From positions 1,191,553-1,255,552 of the forward strand of contig WMCF01000114.1 of the NCBI GenBank assembly GCA_009792885.1: a stretch of 64,000 bases of DNA, read 5' to 3'. Each line of letters begins with the position of its first letter. The first letter of the stretch is position 1. The notes beneath the pieces were generated by a model, which saw only the letters and a program-made list of their open reading frames with translations, was not told the origin of the DNA and made no database searches. The DNA comes from Eremophila alpestris peregrina. Its lineage: Eukaryota; Chordata; Aves; Passeriformes; Alaudidae. A program made the position numbers and the translations under genes. Shown here in pieces: positions 48,918 to 60,794 of this stretch.

Positions 48918-49731
48918 AAAATAAATTGGGCAGGAGAAGTGATACTCCCTTGTAAGCCTTTATTGAAAAGGGGTGTCCTTAAGGGAATAGCCTGCGCCGC
49001 CGCTTCGCCAAGGGGAGTGGACCTCTTCAGCCGTGCCGCTCGTACCGCTGCAGTGCCGGGAGTTCATCCATGACGGGTAGTTCCAGGGTCTGACGTAGGC
49101 TTGTTAGAGTCCTGGGGTGTCTGTGATCAGCCACTTTTGAGGTCAGGTCGAATCCGGCTGGCTCGCAGCAAGGGTCCCTAAGTAGTCCTCTAGGTGCTAC
49201 AGTACTTCAGTCTGCCAGGCCATAAAGCATTTTGGTGGAAATAAATGATTTATCACCTGTCCCTGTCCCAGGGGGCTCTGGGCGCCCTAATTTGTATAGG
49301 GGTGTCGCCTTCCCGTCGACGCACAGCAAGAGGTGGTGAGGCGGAGTCGTGGGCGGGAGGGACATCTGCATGTTGACAGCAGCCCCGGCCTGGAGCATGG
49401 CAGCAAGCGGCTGAGGGGGTCCAAATGGCGGGAGCGGCGGCCGTGACAGGTGAGGAGGGAATATTAAGGGATAGGGGACATTAGGATAAAAAACTAGGAC
49501 TAGGGAAAGGAGTTTACAACTGGGGGAGACCAGTAGGGAAAAGCTTTAGGGGTACAATCGAGCAGAACTGGGGAATGTAACCACTTTAACAGGAGGGTTT
49601 ACAAAACGCTGGCAAAGGAGCTCGCAGGCTCTAACAGGGAATTCAACAAACTATTAACAGGGAGCTCGCAGGCTCCAAACACAACTTGTTACACACTGTG
49701 ATTATTCAGTTATGGTCCTTATATTTATTAC
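48918..49731 (-). mobile_element. LTR insertion 1 in copy C (about 814 bp), TSD GTGACT
   Basis: Identical GTGACT lies at 48912-48917 and 49732-49737. On the minus strand it starts TGTAATAAATATAAGGACC, and AATAAAGGCTTACAAGG lies near its far end (about 48958). Host LTR sequence resumes at 49738 in register with copies A and B. The far terminus lacks a clear CA, perhaps mutated. The interior is CpG-rich, which suggests a young insertion. Confidence 0.72.
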
Positions 49732-49908
49732 AGTGACTGCGGCTAGGGGCGGGGGAGGAGAGAGAGCCCCATCCCGGCCGGGTGCGGCCCGAGGGGCTGC
49801 TAACATCCCGCCGCTACAACCACCACCCATCGCAGCCCCCGAGAGGCCTGGCAGGGCTGGGCAGCCTCCTGCTAAGGGGCCAGGCCCTTCTGCCCCCAAC
49901 GCAGCTTT

Positions 49909-50925
49909 CTGAAGAATCCTTCACCACAGGCTGCAGGAGGATGGACTTCTGGGACAAACCAGTATGATTATATAGAAGCCGTTTATTGTTTACATTACAT
50001 GACATTTATTATATGAATAGCTAGGAGATTAACTTATTAGTGATTTTATTAAAGAGGACAGCCAAGGAAGGGGTGCGCACACCTCCACTGCTCCTAGGAC
50101 GACGTAGAGGAGGAGGAGGAGGTCAGTTCCATTGTCTGTGGTCCGGCAGATACGGGGCTTTTCGCCTCACGAGAGTCTCCAGGAAGATGTCTCTGCAAGT
50201 CCAGTTTGCAGTCCCCATGTTGCCCGTGTGCCACTTAGTTAGGATGACAAAGGTGGAAAGTTCCATCTCAGAGTTTGGTGATGTCTCCTATTTCCTCTGA
50301 TTGAGAGTATTCTTTTTAGTCTTATGTGGTGACTTGTTGTTTTAGGGGTTGTTGTGGGGCAGCTCTGCCTTTGCTAGGCCTTATGGGAGTTCATATTTGC
50401 ATAACCTTCTTCCTTGTCTCAGATCGTTCACCATTCTGGATGGAAGGGGAGCAGCAGGGGCAATACCCAGCAAAAAGGGCATTTACATAACTGGGAACAA
50501 TTAAATCAGAAAGTAATTCGTTTGCATAATTATGAATTATTCATCAAGTGTTTAACGGGCAATTATGAAACTGAGAACTTCTTATATAATATCAGAACTC
50601 TATATTAACCATTAGGTAACTCCGGAAACTCATTTCCACAATTTATACATTCCAAAAGCCACTTGTTCACATGGTCACATAATTTGAATGGTCCCTCTAC
50701 CTTGTCCACACGTCCAGCATGCAGCCTTCAGGAAATATGATTGGTTATAGTCCATCACTTCATCTGGTTCTTACATTCTTGGTATGATGTTTCTCAGCTT
50801 CTTCTGTCTTAGTTTATGCCTTGGTAACCTTGATGAATTCCAAAGGGTTCTGATAAGAACAACTACAGACAGTTTGGCTGGGGCACTGTGGCCTAAGCGT
50901 GTTCAAATACATTGCAACAATAGAC
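49909..50925 (-). mobile_element. LTR-like insertion 2 in copy C (limits approximate)
   Basis: Sequence absent from copies A and B. On the minus strand it has AATAAACGGCTTCTATATAA near 49985 as polyadenylation signal. Possible minus-strand starts are TGTAGTTGTTC (50867) or TGTCTATTGTTGC (50925). Homology to copy A resumes by about 50930. No convincing duplication was found. Confidence 0.55.
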
Positions 50926-51521
50926 ATCTCTGGCTGCCGCTGCCAAGTCATCCGGCCAAGGGTGGGGGCTCAGCCAATGCAGAGTGGCCCCCCAACAGCC
51001 AGAACCCCGAGATCCTGGCCCAGCCCAGTGCAGCCTGAGCCTGCCACCTTCCCTCACCATCCAGAGGAACTATCATGCCCTCTGCAGACCTGGGAGAGAT
51101 ACTAACTCTTTCCTTGACAGATGAAACTTGCAAAGCACTAACCTTTCTCTGAGGGAGAGAAAAGACAGAGTGGAGACATGTAGAGAGACAATATAAAGAC
51201 ATCAAAGTCAGTAAAGGAAGTTACATCTTAAATGGAAAAGAATGAGAAGATGCCTTGGTTTTAGGCTGAAAATCTTTTGTGAGGCATGATAATGGACTGT
51301 AACATACTAAAATATCCCTTTAAATCGTGGAAATGTATGTATTGGGGAGATGATGAGAGTATTCAAATTGTAGATATAAGCAAAAGCACGTGTGATGGAC
51401 TAAGTAAATATTGAAGTGTGATTTTATGAGAAGTTTGAACAAAGAGAGAGAGAGAGATGAGATGAAGATGAAGATCTGCCCCTAGAAAAAGATCTCTGTT
51501 CCTAAAAATGAAAATAACCTT

Positions 51522-52075
51522 TGCTTTTGGAACCGCTCATCTGTTGTGGTTTGTCTGGATTTTATGGCTTAATAGACTGTTCTGTACCCCTGTGTTTTGT
51601 GTGAGTCTCAAACGCTGTTTTGACTCCCTAAACTACTCAACCCAGCCCAGTTTTCTTGAAAGTTCTAAGCCAATCTTTCCCTGGACCCATCTCTGTTAAA
51701 ACCTGTCCTGGGAGATCCCCTAATTTAGGACACTCCATTGGTCCATGTAACTTGTTTGTTTTCTCTTGGTTTCCCATTAGTTCCTAAGATCCTTGTTTTC
51801 CTTTCACGTTGGCCAAAGTGTTACACCGACCCCTTGTACCTCCCCTGGTTTTAAAACGCCGCGTGCTGTGCTGGAGGTCTGTCTGTCCCTGGCTGTTCAG
51901 GAGAATAAACCCTTCTGGCTCTCAAATGGCAGAACTCCCTTTCATTCCTTGTTCCCAGCCTGCACCAATCTCGGGCCACAGAGCGGAGCTCTCTCAGTCG
52001 CGCCTCCCTTCATCCCTGTCACTGCGCCGTGCCGAGGTGGCTGAGCTGGTTAGAGGAATCTGCTGGCATCACTCA
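51522..52075 (+). mobile_element. LTR insertion 3 in copy C (554 bp), TSD CCTT
   Basis: Flanked by CCTT (51518-51521 and 52076-52079), with TG...CA ends (TGCTTTTGGAACC and GGCATCACTCA). A TTTTAAAAC TATA-like box near 51850 precedes AATAAA at 51904-51909. Host LTR homology resumes right after it (TTAAAATGG). The 4-bp duplication suits an ERV1-type element. Confidence 0.72.
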
Positions 52076-52805
52076 CCTTTAAAATGGTACCCATGAATTT
52101 CATGACCCATAGTGCTGCTGTGGGAGCCTGTGTAATATGGGAGGGACTTCACAACTGCAGATTCCTGGGCAGCTGCTTTTGTGAGAATTAAAAGCCGCAG
52201 GTGAACTCTTCTTTATTTTTCTTGTGGTGAAGTTTCCATGGCAGACCTAAAGAGACTTCTCTCTCTAAAAAAATGGATGAAAGATTATTTTCTATGTGGG
52301 AAACTGACTTAGAGTTCCAAGTTTCGTCTTTCTGCATTGTCAGCGCAAAAGAAATAAGCTGTTGCAGGAGAGGGAAGTATTTTGAAGGTTTTATTCTGAC
52401 TCTTCTTAATTTTTCTTTCTTGTAGTTTTGTTAATAAGCCTATCTTTATACCTTTTAAAATTTTAAGCCTGCTTTGCTTTTTGCTAATCCTATCTCACAA
52501 CAGAAGAGGAGTAAATAATTATGGTAGATACTCAAACCACTACACTAATTTTAGGAAACAGAAATTGGGGAACCTGAAACCACTACAGGGATGCAGCAGG
52601 ATCAGTCCAACCCCAAATCTTGGTAACTCTAAGGATCCTCACGGCACTTCTTCTACTGTCCAACTGTATATTTCAGCTTCCCATGCTAGTCCGGCTTAGC
52701 ATTCTCCCCAGAATATACAGATTTTAACCACCTCGAGAAAATCCCCACTTTTTCTATGCTTGAAGAAATCTGAAAAAAAAAGAGCACAAATAAAGGGCAG
52801 CTAGA

Positions 52806-53250
52806 CACAGAGTCATAGAATTTGGGTTGAGTTTATCCCCCTGCAGTAAACAGGGACATCTTAAATTAGACCAGGTTGTTCAGAGCCCTGGCTTGAATTC
52901 TTTCAGGGATGGGACATCCATCACTTTTCTGAGTAACTTGTTCCCCTGTCTCACCAGCCTTATTGTAAAAATGTCTTCCTTTTATCTAGTCTAAATCTAC
53001 CCTCCCTTAAGTTAAAAACTTTCCTTTCTCCTGTTGCAACAGGCCCTGCTAAAAAGTTTCTTGTTCCAGGACCCTATAAGGTGTATGCAGAGCTTTTTCC
53101 TCTCTGGGCTGAGCCACCCTCAGCCTTTCCCCACAGAGAGTGCTCCACCCCTCCAGTGTTTCTGTCCCTGCTCCAAGAGGTCCCTGTGGATCCTGTGCTG
53201 AGAGCTCCACAGCTGGACACAGATTCATCCAGGACAGTAATAATGTCTAG
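52806..53250 (-). mobile_element. CR1 LINE 3' fragment
   Basis: Reversed CR1 tail with the phrases GTCATAGAATTTGGGTTGAG, CAGGGACATCTTAAATTAGA, CATTGTAAAAATGTCTTCCT-like TTGTAAAAATGTCTTCC, TAGTCTAAATCTACCCTCC and CAACAGGCCCTGCTAAAAAG. Moderately diverged. Confidence 0.88.
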
Positions 53251-56169
53251 AAGGATGTCTTCTGTATACCCTGCCTTTTGTGCTTTATTCTGACTTGTTG
53301 CCAAAATTTACCTATTTTTTGATATAAGAGAGTTTCAGAATGAAGGAAAGGGTATTTCATGGCAGGGAGTGAATGAAAGAATAAGAGAAATAAAGCTGGA
53401 GGATGAGGCCCAGGAAACCCCTTGGTGTTGCTGAAGGGTTGAACTCCCCAGTGGACACCAAGAGAGGGAGCAGAACAAGACAGCAGGAGTAAACCTGGCT
53501 CTCAGCATCTTACAGCACTCAAATTCTGTATTCTGTCAGCTTTGGTGCATTTATGGCATGATATGAGTAGCAAGGTGTTTATTGTTTCTGTCAGTGAGCT
53601 GATCAGAAAGGGTTCGGGTGCCCCAGAGAACTGAGACAGGGGTTACCAGAGGAGGAGCTGGTTTGGAGCTGAGGCCCCACAAGAAAAGGCTGCTCTCACT
53701 GTGGATTTGTCCCCAGCTTCCTCTGGCACAGCTGCCTTTGATCAATTGACCACTTCCAGAGTGTGGTTTTTTACCTGGCAATATGTCAGGCAAGACTGAA
53801 GGATCTGGTGTGTTCATAAAGGTTGAAATGCTCTCATTAGAGAGCAGATATATGTTCAAAACTCCTTGTTATTATACTGGAAAGGTCTGCTTGTTCCAGG
53901 AGCCTCTGGAGCAGTTCTTTCTGCAGCTGATGACTATAAGGATGTTTCTTGGTAGCAGTACTCTTCTCTCCCACCCCTACAACCCTCCCCAGTCTGAAGT
54001 GCAATCAATTAACTTCTAATCTGGAAGTGCTTCCTGACTGTGTATATTTTCCAAGTCAGTGTAAAACAACTTATCCAAACCAATATGGAAAATGAAAGGT
54101 TTACTAAGAAAACATTTAAAAGCTTTCTAAATTTTCTGCTTATTGAATTGTTAGAAGTCAGGGGTTTTATGTGAAACATCAGCATGAAAGGTATGCTCAT
54201 AACATACACTCTTCAAATAGCTTGTAAACTTCCAGAGGTATCCAAAGTAATGATACCAATTTTGAAAAACGTAAGTGATGACAAACTAAAAGAAAGTATA
54301 GCTAGAAAGGGAGCCTGGCCTTACTAAGGTATCTGTGATTACCCTTTCCACATGTGGGAATTCAGATGAATTAAGCATGTCATCAGTACTTCATCCTCCT
54401 GGGCTGGCTTTGTGTCTTCTAATCTCTTCTCAAATGGTTCTCAGCCAGGATATCAACACACATCTGCTTTGAACTGGTCACTGGTTCAATTTTACCTTTA
54501 ATTGTATCAAAGACCAATAAATAATGAAGGGGCTGAAGTCAAGAAGTATCTCAAGTCTTCCTATCTTTCAAAATTCTCTCTCCTTCCTCACTCACCTATC
54601 TGTGCATAGGGCTTCAAACTGACAATGGCAAGAATTGAAATAACTGAAACCTTGCTATTATTTTAGCCAAGCCTGACTTAAATGAGTTTCTTGCTGAGTT
54701 AGGCTCTCTTGAAAGAATTAGGGTAGTGTTCTTTTGAATGTCAAATCAATACCAATAACCTGTAGAGCTCTTGAGCTCATGCAGGCTATGACAAAGTCTG
54801 TTTAATTCTTGGTGACTTGTTCTTAACAATCCATAGTTCATATAGAATCTCTGTCCTGAGCACACAGAATTTTTCACAGGTAGAAACTACTCATTATATG
54901 TTTTAGAGTGGTTAGATGTTCCCATATAGCTCTGGATGTTAAAGTATCTACAGAAAGTGATTGCATTTTAAGTTCAGCAGTGGTTGTTCCTTTCAAGTCA
55001 CTTTATCACAGAGCACTTCCTACAGCAAAGTCATGGCTCCACTGGAGATGAAACTGCTAAGGCTGCCTATGGGTAGCATCAGCTTAATATGCTGGGAGAA
55101 GAAAATTACTGAGGAAAAAAATTAATGGTATTCCAAAACTCAATGTAAGTAGGACCCTGTTCATTTAAAAAAGAATTTAGGTGATAACACTTAACTGTAA
55201 TATGTACGATTGCATCAAGATAAATCATAACAATGCCTATTTGAGTGATCTTACAAATATCTCCACGGTGTTTCTGCAGCTTCAGAAAGTCTGCAGATAG
55301 ATCGTTGTGAGGGTGACTAGAAGCAGGAGGATTATATTTGCGGAAGTGTCTGTTCCTCATGCAGTTACTCTGGATGTGTGCTGCTGTTCTGTAGTGGGGT
55401 AGTGGCAGTTCCTTTGACATCTGGATAGGAAAAGTGTGGCCATTTGTGAGTGCTTTACTGCATCACTGTGTAAACAGTAGAAAAGGATTGGTTTTGCAAT
55501 AAAAATGGCATTTATATGCAATTCTGACCCTGGAACCCTTGGTGTGTGCAGAGTTGTGTGAGACCCTCCTGGCTGGTTGTGATCAGATCCTGCCTGAGGT
55601 GGGGTTCACCAGCCTCACTTTTCTTCCCATTTTTGTGTAATTCTTCCAAAGGGATGAAGCTGACCATCTTTTACTTTTTCAGTGCTGCACTTTCTGATAC
55701 ACCAATGTTCAGTGAGAGTGTTATGTTCTTACACATCTCCATAGAAACAAATTCTCCCAGCCAGGATCTGTGGATGGGGATGTTAAAGGCAGCTCACACT
55801 TCTGACACAGTGCGTGCTGGCGTTATGGAGCAGTCACTCATGTTAATGTCCAGCTCTCTGAGGCCAAGGACTGTGCTTAAATCTCTGCCTTGATCCTGCT
55901 TCAAATTTGTCTCTTGCCACTGCTGCCATGTCCCCCTACTACTGATTTCATAATGGGGAGAATAACTAATAAGATATGCTCACAAAAGTGGCAGTTATAA
56001 GCAATGCATGTAATTGTGACTTGGACCCTGATGATATGCAAAATCTCTAGGTTTTGAATGAAAGAACAATCAAGGCTTCAGAAGTAAATGGAATAACTTG
56101 GGATATAGTTCCATCAAGTGCAGGTTTTATCAGACTGATTTAGTAAATTGATAAGATAGCTGACTTAAA
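53251..56169. other. Intergenic, nothing recognised
   Basis: About 2.9 kb without a recognisable gene or repeat. Confidence 0.5.
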
Positions 56170-56720
56170 CAAGAGGAATACAATGAACCTAATCTGTACA
56201 AATTTAAGCAAAGTATTTGACATAGTTCCTCAAGGGAAATTATTATTAAATTAAGGAAAGAGAAAATAGGGATTATTTAAAAACTATGAAGTAGATGAAA
56301 AGCTTGCTCAAGTAGAGGCTTAGGTGAACTCTATGGAAGGGAAAGTTCCTGTAATGAAGAGAAGTTAGCAGTGCTGCTTCTCAAGGCTCGGTCTAGAAAG
56401 CAACCCTGTCTAATATTTCAATTAGTGACCTCATTACAAGAACAAAGTGGGTACAATTATAAAATCTGTGTCTGACATGAAGTCAGAAAGGGTTACCAGT
56501 TCTGGAAGAAGACTGGGTCACAATTTAGGAGGGATTAGATAGCCTTAAGGGAATAATTCTTTCTGAGTTATGATGCAGTCTTCCTCTAGTTCTGGCAATA
56601 CTTTCTCATTTTGTCATCCACAAATTTTATATGGCCTTGTAGACCTGACAAATGGGAATGGAATGAAGTTTAATTGCACAAAGTCAAACATGTAGAGATT
56701 AATTACAACTTTTGCTATGA
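56170..56720 (+). mobile_element. Old CR1 fragment, reverse-transcriptase region
   Basis: Phrases AAGAGGAATACAATGAACCT, AAAGTATTTGACATAGTTCC, CAAGGGAAATTATTATTAAA and AATGAAGTTTAATTGCACAA match the CR1 reverse-transcriptase coding part in plus orientation. Many stops and small deletions mark it as an old, dead copy. Confidence 0.75.
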
Positions 56721-57094
56721 GATGGAACCTCATTTGGAGTTGGCTATTTCCTGGTTTGTTATATGCTGGAGAGGGATGATGGGACTGTAGGAGTGGTTAC
56801 ACGTGCTGTGCAGGGGGTCTGGAGTGGGTAAAGTGAATTTTCATCTAATCTTTACACCAGCATCGGTGAAGGACTATTATGCAAAAAAATGACTATAAAG
56901 TTGTTTCTGTGATGGCCAATGGCATTCTTCCTTGTCTGGGCTGTAACTGGGGTGGTTCCTTATTCTGAGTTTTTTGTTAAGGAAGCAGAAAGAAGTTGCA
57001 ACTCAATTACGTTGTACCTCAGACTCATAATAACAGTAGCATCATAAATTTTTTTTTTCCTTTCAAGGGATGATGTTCTTGCAATCTTTTATGA

Positions 57095-57582
57095 TCTACA
57101 GATCCATTTTAGGCCGTTCCCTCCAAGTCACTGAGGAGCTGGAGCATGTCCAGAGCAGGGCAGCAAAGCTGGGGAAGGGACTGGAGCACAAATCCTACTG
57201 GGAGGAGCTGAGGGAGCTGGGAAAGTGGCTCAGCCTGGAGAAAAGGAGGCTCAGGGGGAACCTGCTGGCTCTGCACTGACAGAGAGGTGTAGGGGATGGG
57301 GCAGCCAGCTGAGGGGTCAGGCTCTGCTCCCAGATAGCAAGTGATAGGACCAGAGGAAACAGCCTTGGTTTAAACTGAATATTAGGAAAAACTTCACAGA
57401 AAGGTGGCCAGGCCTTGGAAAAGGTTGCCCAGGGAAGTGGAGGAGCCTCCATCCCTGGAGGGGTTTGAAGATACATACATGTGCTACTGAGGGAGATGAT
57501 TTAGCGGCAGACTTGGCAGTGCTGAAAATGGTTGGACTCCATGATCTTGGAGGTTGTTTCCAACCTTAGTGATTCTATGATC
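57095..57582 (+). mobile_element. CR1 LINE 3' fragment
   Basis: It includes GAGCATGTCCAGAGCAGGGC, GGACTGGAGCACAAATCCTA, GCTCAGCCTGGAGAAAAGGA and the tail TTGGACTCCATGATCTTGGA with GTGATTCTATGATC. This copy has the segment that is tandemly expanded at 29841-30425 only once. It may continue the older CR1 sequence at 56170-56720. Confidence 0.9.
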
Positions 57583-60153
57583 TCTTGTACTCAGTGTAAT
57601 TCTGAAGGGAAGAAATCTATTAATTTGGGAGTACTTGAAGTGATGTGAAATCACTATTGAAGATGAGGCACATGGTGAGTCAGTCAGGAATTGTAGTTTC
57701 TCAGGTTATTACATCATACTGCTTAGCATAGTCTAAAAACTGCTGTTGGGATGATTCTTTTATCTGCCTACTGTATCATCATAGATATCTAAAAGCCATT
57801 TATATCCTAGAAAAATTCTGTGCTGATGTTTATTTTTGTGGATTATGAAGTTAAAATGCGGCACAGACAGACATTGACCAACAGCAGTTCTGGGAAGTTT
57901 GCCAGTAAATTTGCCTAATAAATACCAAATACTATTGAATTCTATTGGCAGTACACAATATGTAGAAAGGAACCAGTGTCTATAATAATTGTATATATAA
58001 TCCTCACAAAATTCTCACGGAATTCTAAGTTTACTGCCAGACACTGAATATTCCAAGAGCCCTGATAAAGCCAGGAAGTTGGACAGTGAGCAATAAGAAG
58101 ATGCCACACCTGAGTGAAATCTGAGTGTATATAAACTGAGGTGTGTCTAAAGGTAAAAATGTGATCAAATACATGGTTTTTCGTGTGTCTGGATACCAGA
58201 AATCCCACCTTGCTTTCATTCTGTGTTTTAAATAATAGAACTGCTAAGCATCCTCCAAAAGAATTCTTACAAGAAAAAAAAAAAAAGAACAAAAACAAAC
58301 AAACAAAAAACCCCAAACTGTAGATTTTCCAGAACATGGTCACAGAAATGACAAGACCATGTTCTATTTGACCTTTAAAGGGAAATCTTGCAAAACCCAA
58401 AGAATATTTCAGATATGGAGAACTTAACCTTTCAGAACACACTTGAAATCAGAATATCAGAACGAAAATGGCTGAGGAATCTTTGGCAGAGTTATCTCAA
58501 ATGTCTCTATTGGCAGTAACACTGCTGTGAGCATTGTGGTGGGCACTGCTCTAAATGCTTACTGGTCATATAAAGGTTTCTATAAGACCCTAAATTAGAC
58601 CATTATCTGAATGTGTATATTAAGAAGTAGGTATTCAGTAGGGTATATTGTCTTTCTATGTTATAAACTTTTATCCATCACATCTTCATGCCCAGTGCTA
58701 GCAAATGTAAGGTTCCTCAGAGCTTTTTGAAATCCTCAGTCAGATTATGGTCTGGTAAATCATTCACACAAGTTATTCCACTGACCATAATAGAGCTATT
58801 TCAGCCAGAAGCTCCTCATTGGGGTTAATAACATGATCACAATAGAGCTCATCAGTTACAGGGGTTGTGGTATTGCTGGGGTAATTAAATTGGGAAATGC
58901 AGATTTTAATAGTGAGGATGACTGGATGTATTCAGAAGTGAAGTACATACTGAATTTTTTTCTTTAAAAGAACAGAGAAAGTTGGAGTTTGTGTTGATGC
59001 CTTCTAGAAATTATCATGGAATAATGGTGGCTTTGATCACCTCTGTTAGACAGCAGCCTTGGAATTTCTGAGGCTTTGAGAAGCTGAAACTGTGTTTTTA
59101 TTTTCTAACTTATGATTCTGTGTTTCTTTATTTCTTTGTTTCTATATCTCTCTAGGAGATAAAAATAAAATTACTGTGTTATTGAAGTAGTATATCAAAT
59201 AGGAAAACATTCAGAAATATATAATAATTTATTTTCTTTGACTCTTATGCTCCAGAAGGAATTAAATAATAAATAATAACAATACAGAGATAATCAGAGT
59301 TTGGAGCTAAAATAGATTCAACCTACTTCACTTCTGAGTGTGGCTAATACAATGTAATCTACTACTCAGGCGAAAAATCTATTCCATAGGAACAAAGCTC
59401 TGCATTTGAAGTGTGAAGGTAGGTGCATGACCTGCTGGGTTAGCTCTCTGTCTTTTGAGACAATCACAGATAATACCAAAATTAAAATCTTGCCATTGGT
59501 GCTATTCCTCCAGCAAATACCACCTGCCTTGTACTCTTAGCCAGTGACCATGTCAGGCTGATTTTTATATAAAGCTCAGGCTTTATACCTCCCTTTGTCT
59601 TCTGTAAAATGAGAGCTTGTACATCTTTGTGAAGCATTTGGAGCTGTCTGTGCTTTACCAGAAGAGGTTTCTTCATAGGCAAATTAAAGAGCATTTGGCA
59701 TAGGGATGTGGGTTTTGTTTCCTTATTGAGTAAAAGGAAATGATAGCTCAAGGTATGAATAAGCAGTTCTTCAGTAAGTCAGGAACACACATTTTAATTC
59801 TTATTTTACTGATTTGCACCTGACAGTAAGCCTGAAGGCTCATGGCCCGTGCTGTTCTGGGAGGAGTATCCAGGCAGCAGACAGCACCCAGTTCCTTTAA
59901 TCTCAGCCCAGAAGAACTGCAGGGAAACACAAAAGGCATTATTTGTGACTGTCAAGGACATGGCTTTGTGAACGTACCTGGCAGTGAAGGTGTTGGCTGT
60001 GATGAGGACATTTGGGAGCTCTGGCTAGAGCTGTGGTTTGCCCAAACTCTGCTCACACTGGCAGTGAACAGCAACCAAAATGGAGTGAGCAACTGTTGGA
60101 CTCTGCCACCAGATCTCCTTTGGGTTGGGAACCAATGTTTAATGAAATATATG
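57583..60153. other. Intergenic, nothing recognised
   Basis: About 2.6 kb. An A-rich low-complexity stretch lies at 58272-58316. The frame opening at 59842 crosses into the LTR at 60154 and has no clear family. Confidence 0.5.
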
Positions 60154-60789
60154 TGTCAGAGTCTGCCCGAGATCCCTCATTTGCCTCACAACTGTCTCCA
60201 AAGGGTCTCAGAGCTGAGACCCCAGACTCTGTACCTCTGGCCTGTACAGGGGGGGAAGGCCTGCCAAAACTTGCAGGTGCGTGCTTGGATCGGTGACTGG
60301 GAACAATGGACTGAGCTCATGTTTGCTCTGGTTTGTTCTGTTCCTGTGTGTGGGGCCAGAGCGACCCCAAAGCACCACAGTACCCTCACCAGACCGTGAC
60401 CAGGTGCAGCTGGTTTGGACAATGGTAGCCAGGGCAGCCAGGCAGCCTCCCCCACTTTGGCCAAATGCCTTTCGCTCCAAGAAGACCTATAAAGACTGTA
60501 CATTTTGGGACCCTACTTTGTGCGCACCCCACGGAAGAAGACGCATCTATGGGCACACGCCTCGAGGACCCCGGCTCTTCCGTGGTAGCTATCGATCCCT
60601 TTTCCCCTCTTTTCTATCTCTCTTTCTCTCTTTTCCTTTTTCTCTCCCCCTATTGCATAATAGTTGTTGGCACTAAATAAAGTGCATTGTTGATGAAACT
60701 GGTTTTGTCCCTGTGCTGTGTCTTCTGCATTTTTGAGATCCCCCTAAACGAACCTATTAGGACTCTGCAGATCCCTGCGGACCCTGACA
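60154..60789 (+). mobile_element. Solo LTR, family 4 (636 bp), TSD ATATG
   Basis: Identical ATATG lies at 60149-60153 and 60790-60794. It starts TGTCAGAGTCTGCC and ends GCGGACCCTGACA, so the outermost TGTCAG/CTGACA are inverted. TATAAA is at 60488-60493 and AATAAA at 60676-60681, spaced as in a plus-strand LTR. A pyrimidine-rich CTCTTTTC tract lies between them. No neighbouring gag, pol or env was recognised. Confidence 0.88.
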
Positions 60790-60794
60790 ATATG

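Larger units (their letters stand above)
48625..52587 (+). mobile_element. Solo LTR, family 2, copy C, with three nested insertions
   Basis: Identical GGGAT lies at 48620-48624 and 52588-52592. It starts TGTGCTGGTTTTGC and ends GAAACCACTACA. Its segments 51080-51520 and 52076-52560 match the reverse of copy A. Removing the three inserted LTRs (48918-49731, about 49909-50925, 51522-52075) leaves about 1.5-1.6 kb, near copy A's 1458 bp. Confidence 0.82.

Noticed and set aside
59842..60399. 185-residue plus-strand ORF, considered as an env fragment because of a SNCWTLPP string
   Set aside because: The second half lies inside the solo LTR that starts at 60154 with a clear target duplication, and no other envelope feature is present. 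The likeness is too short.
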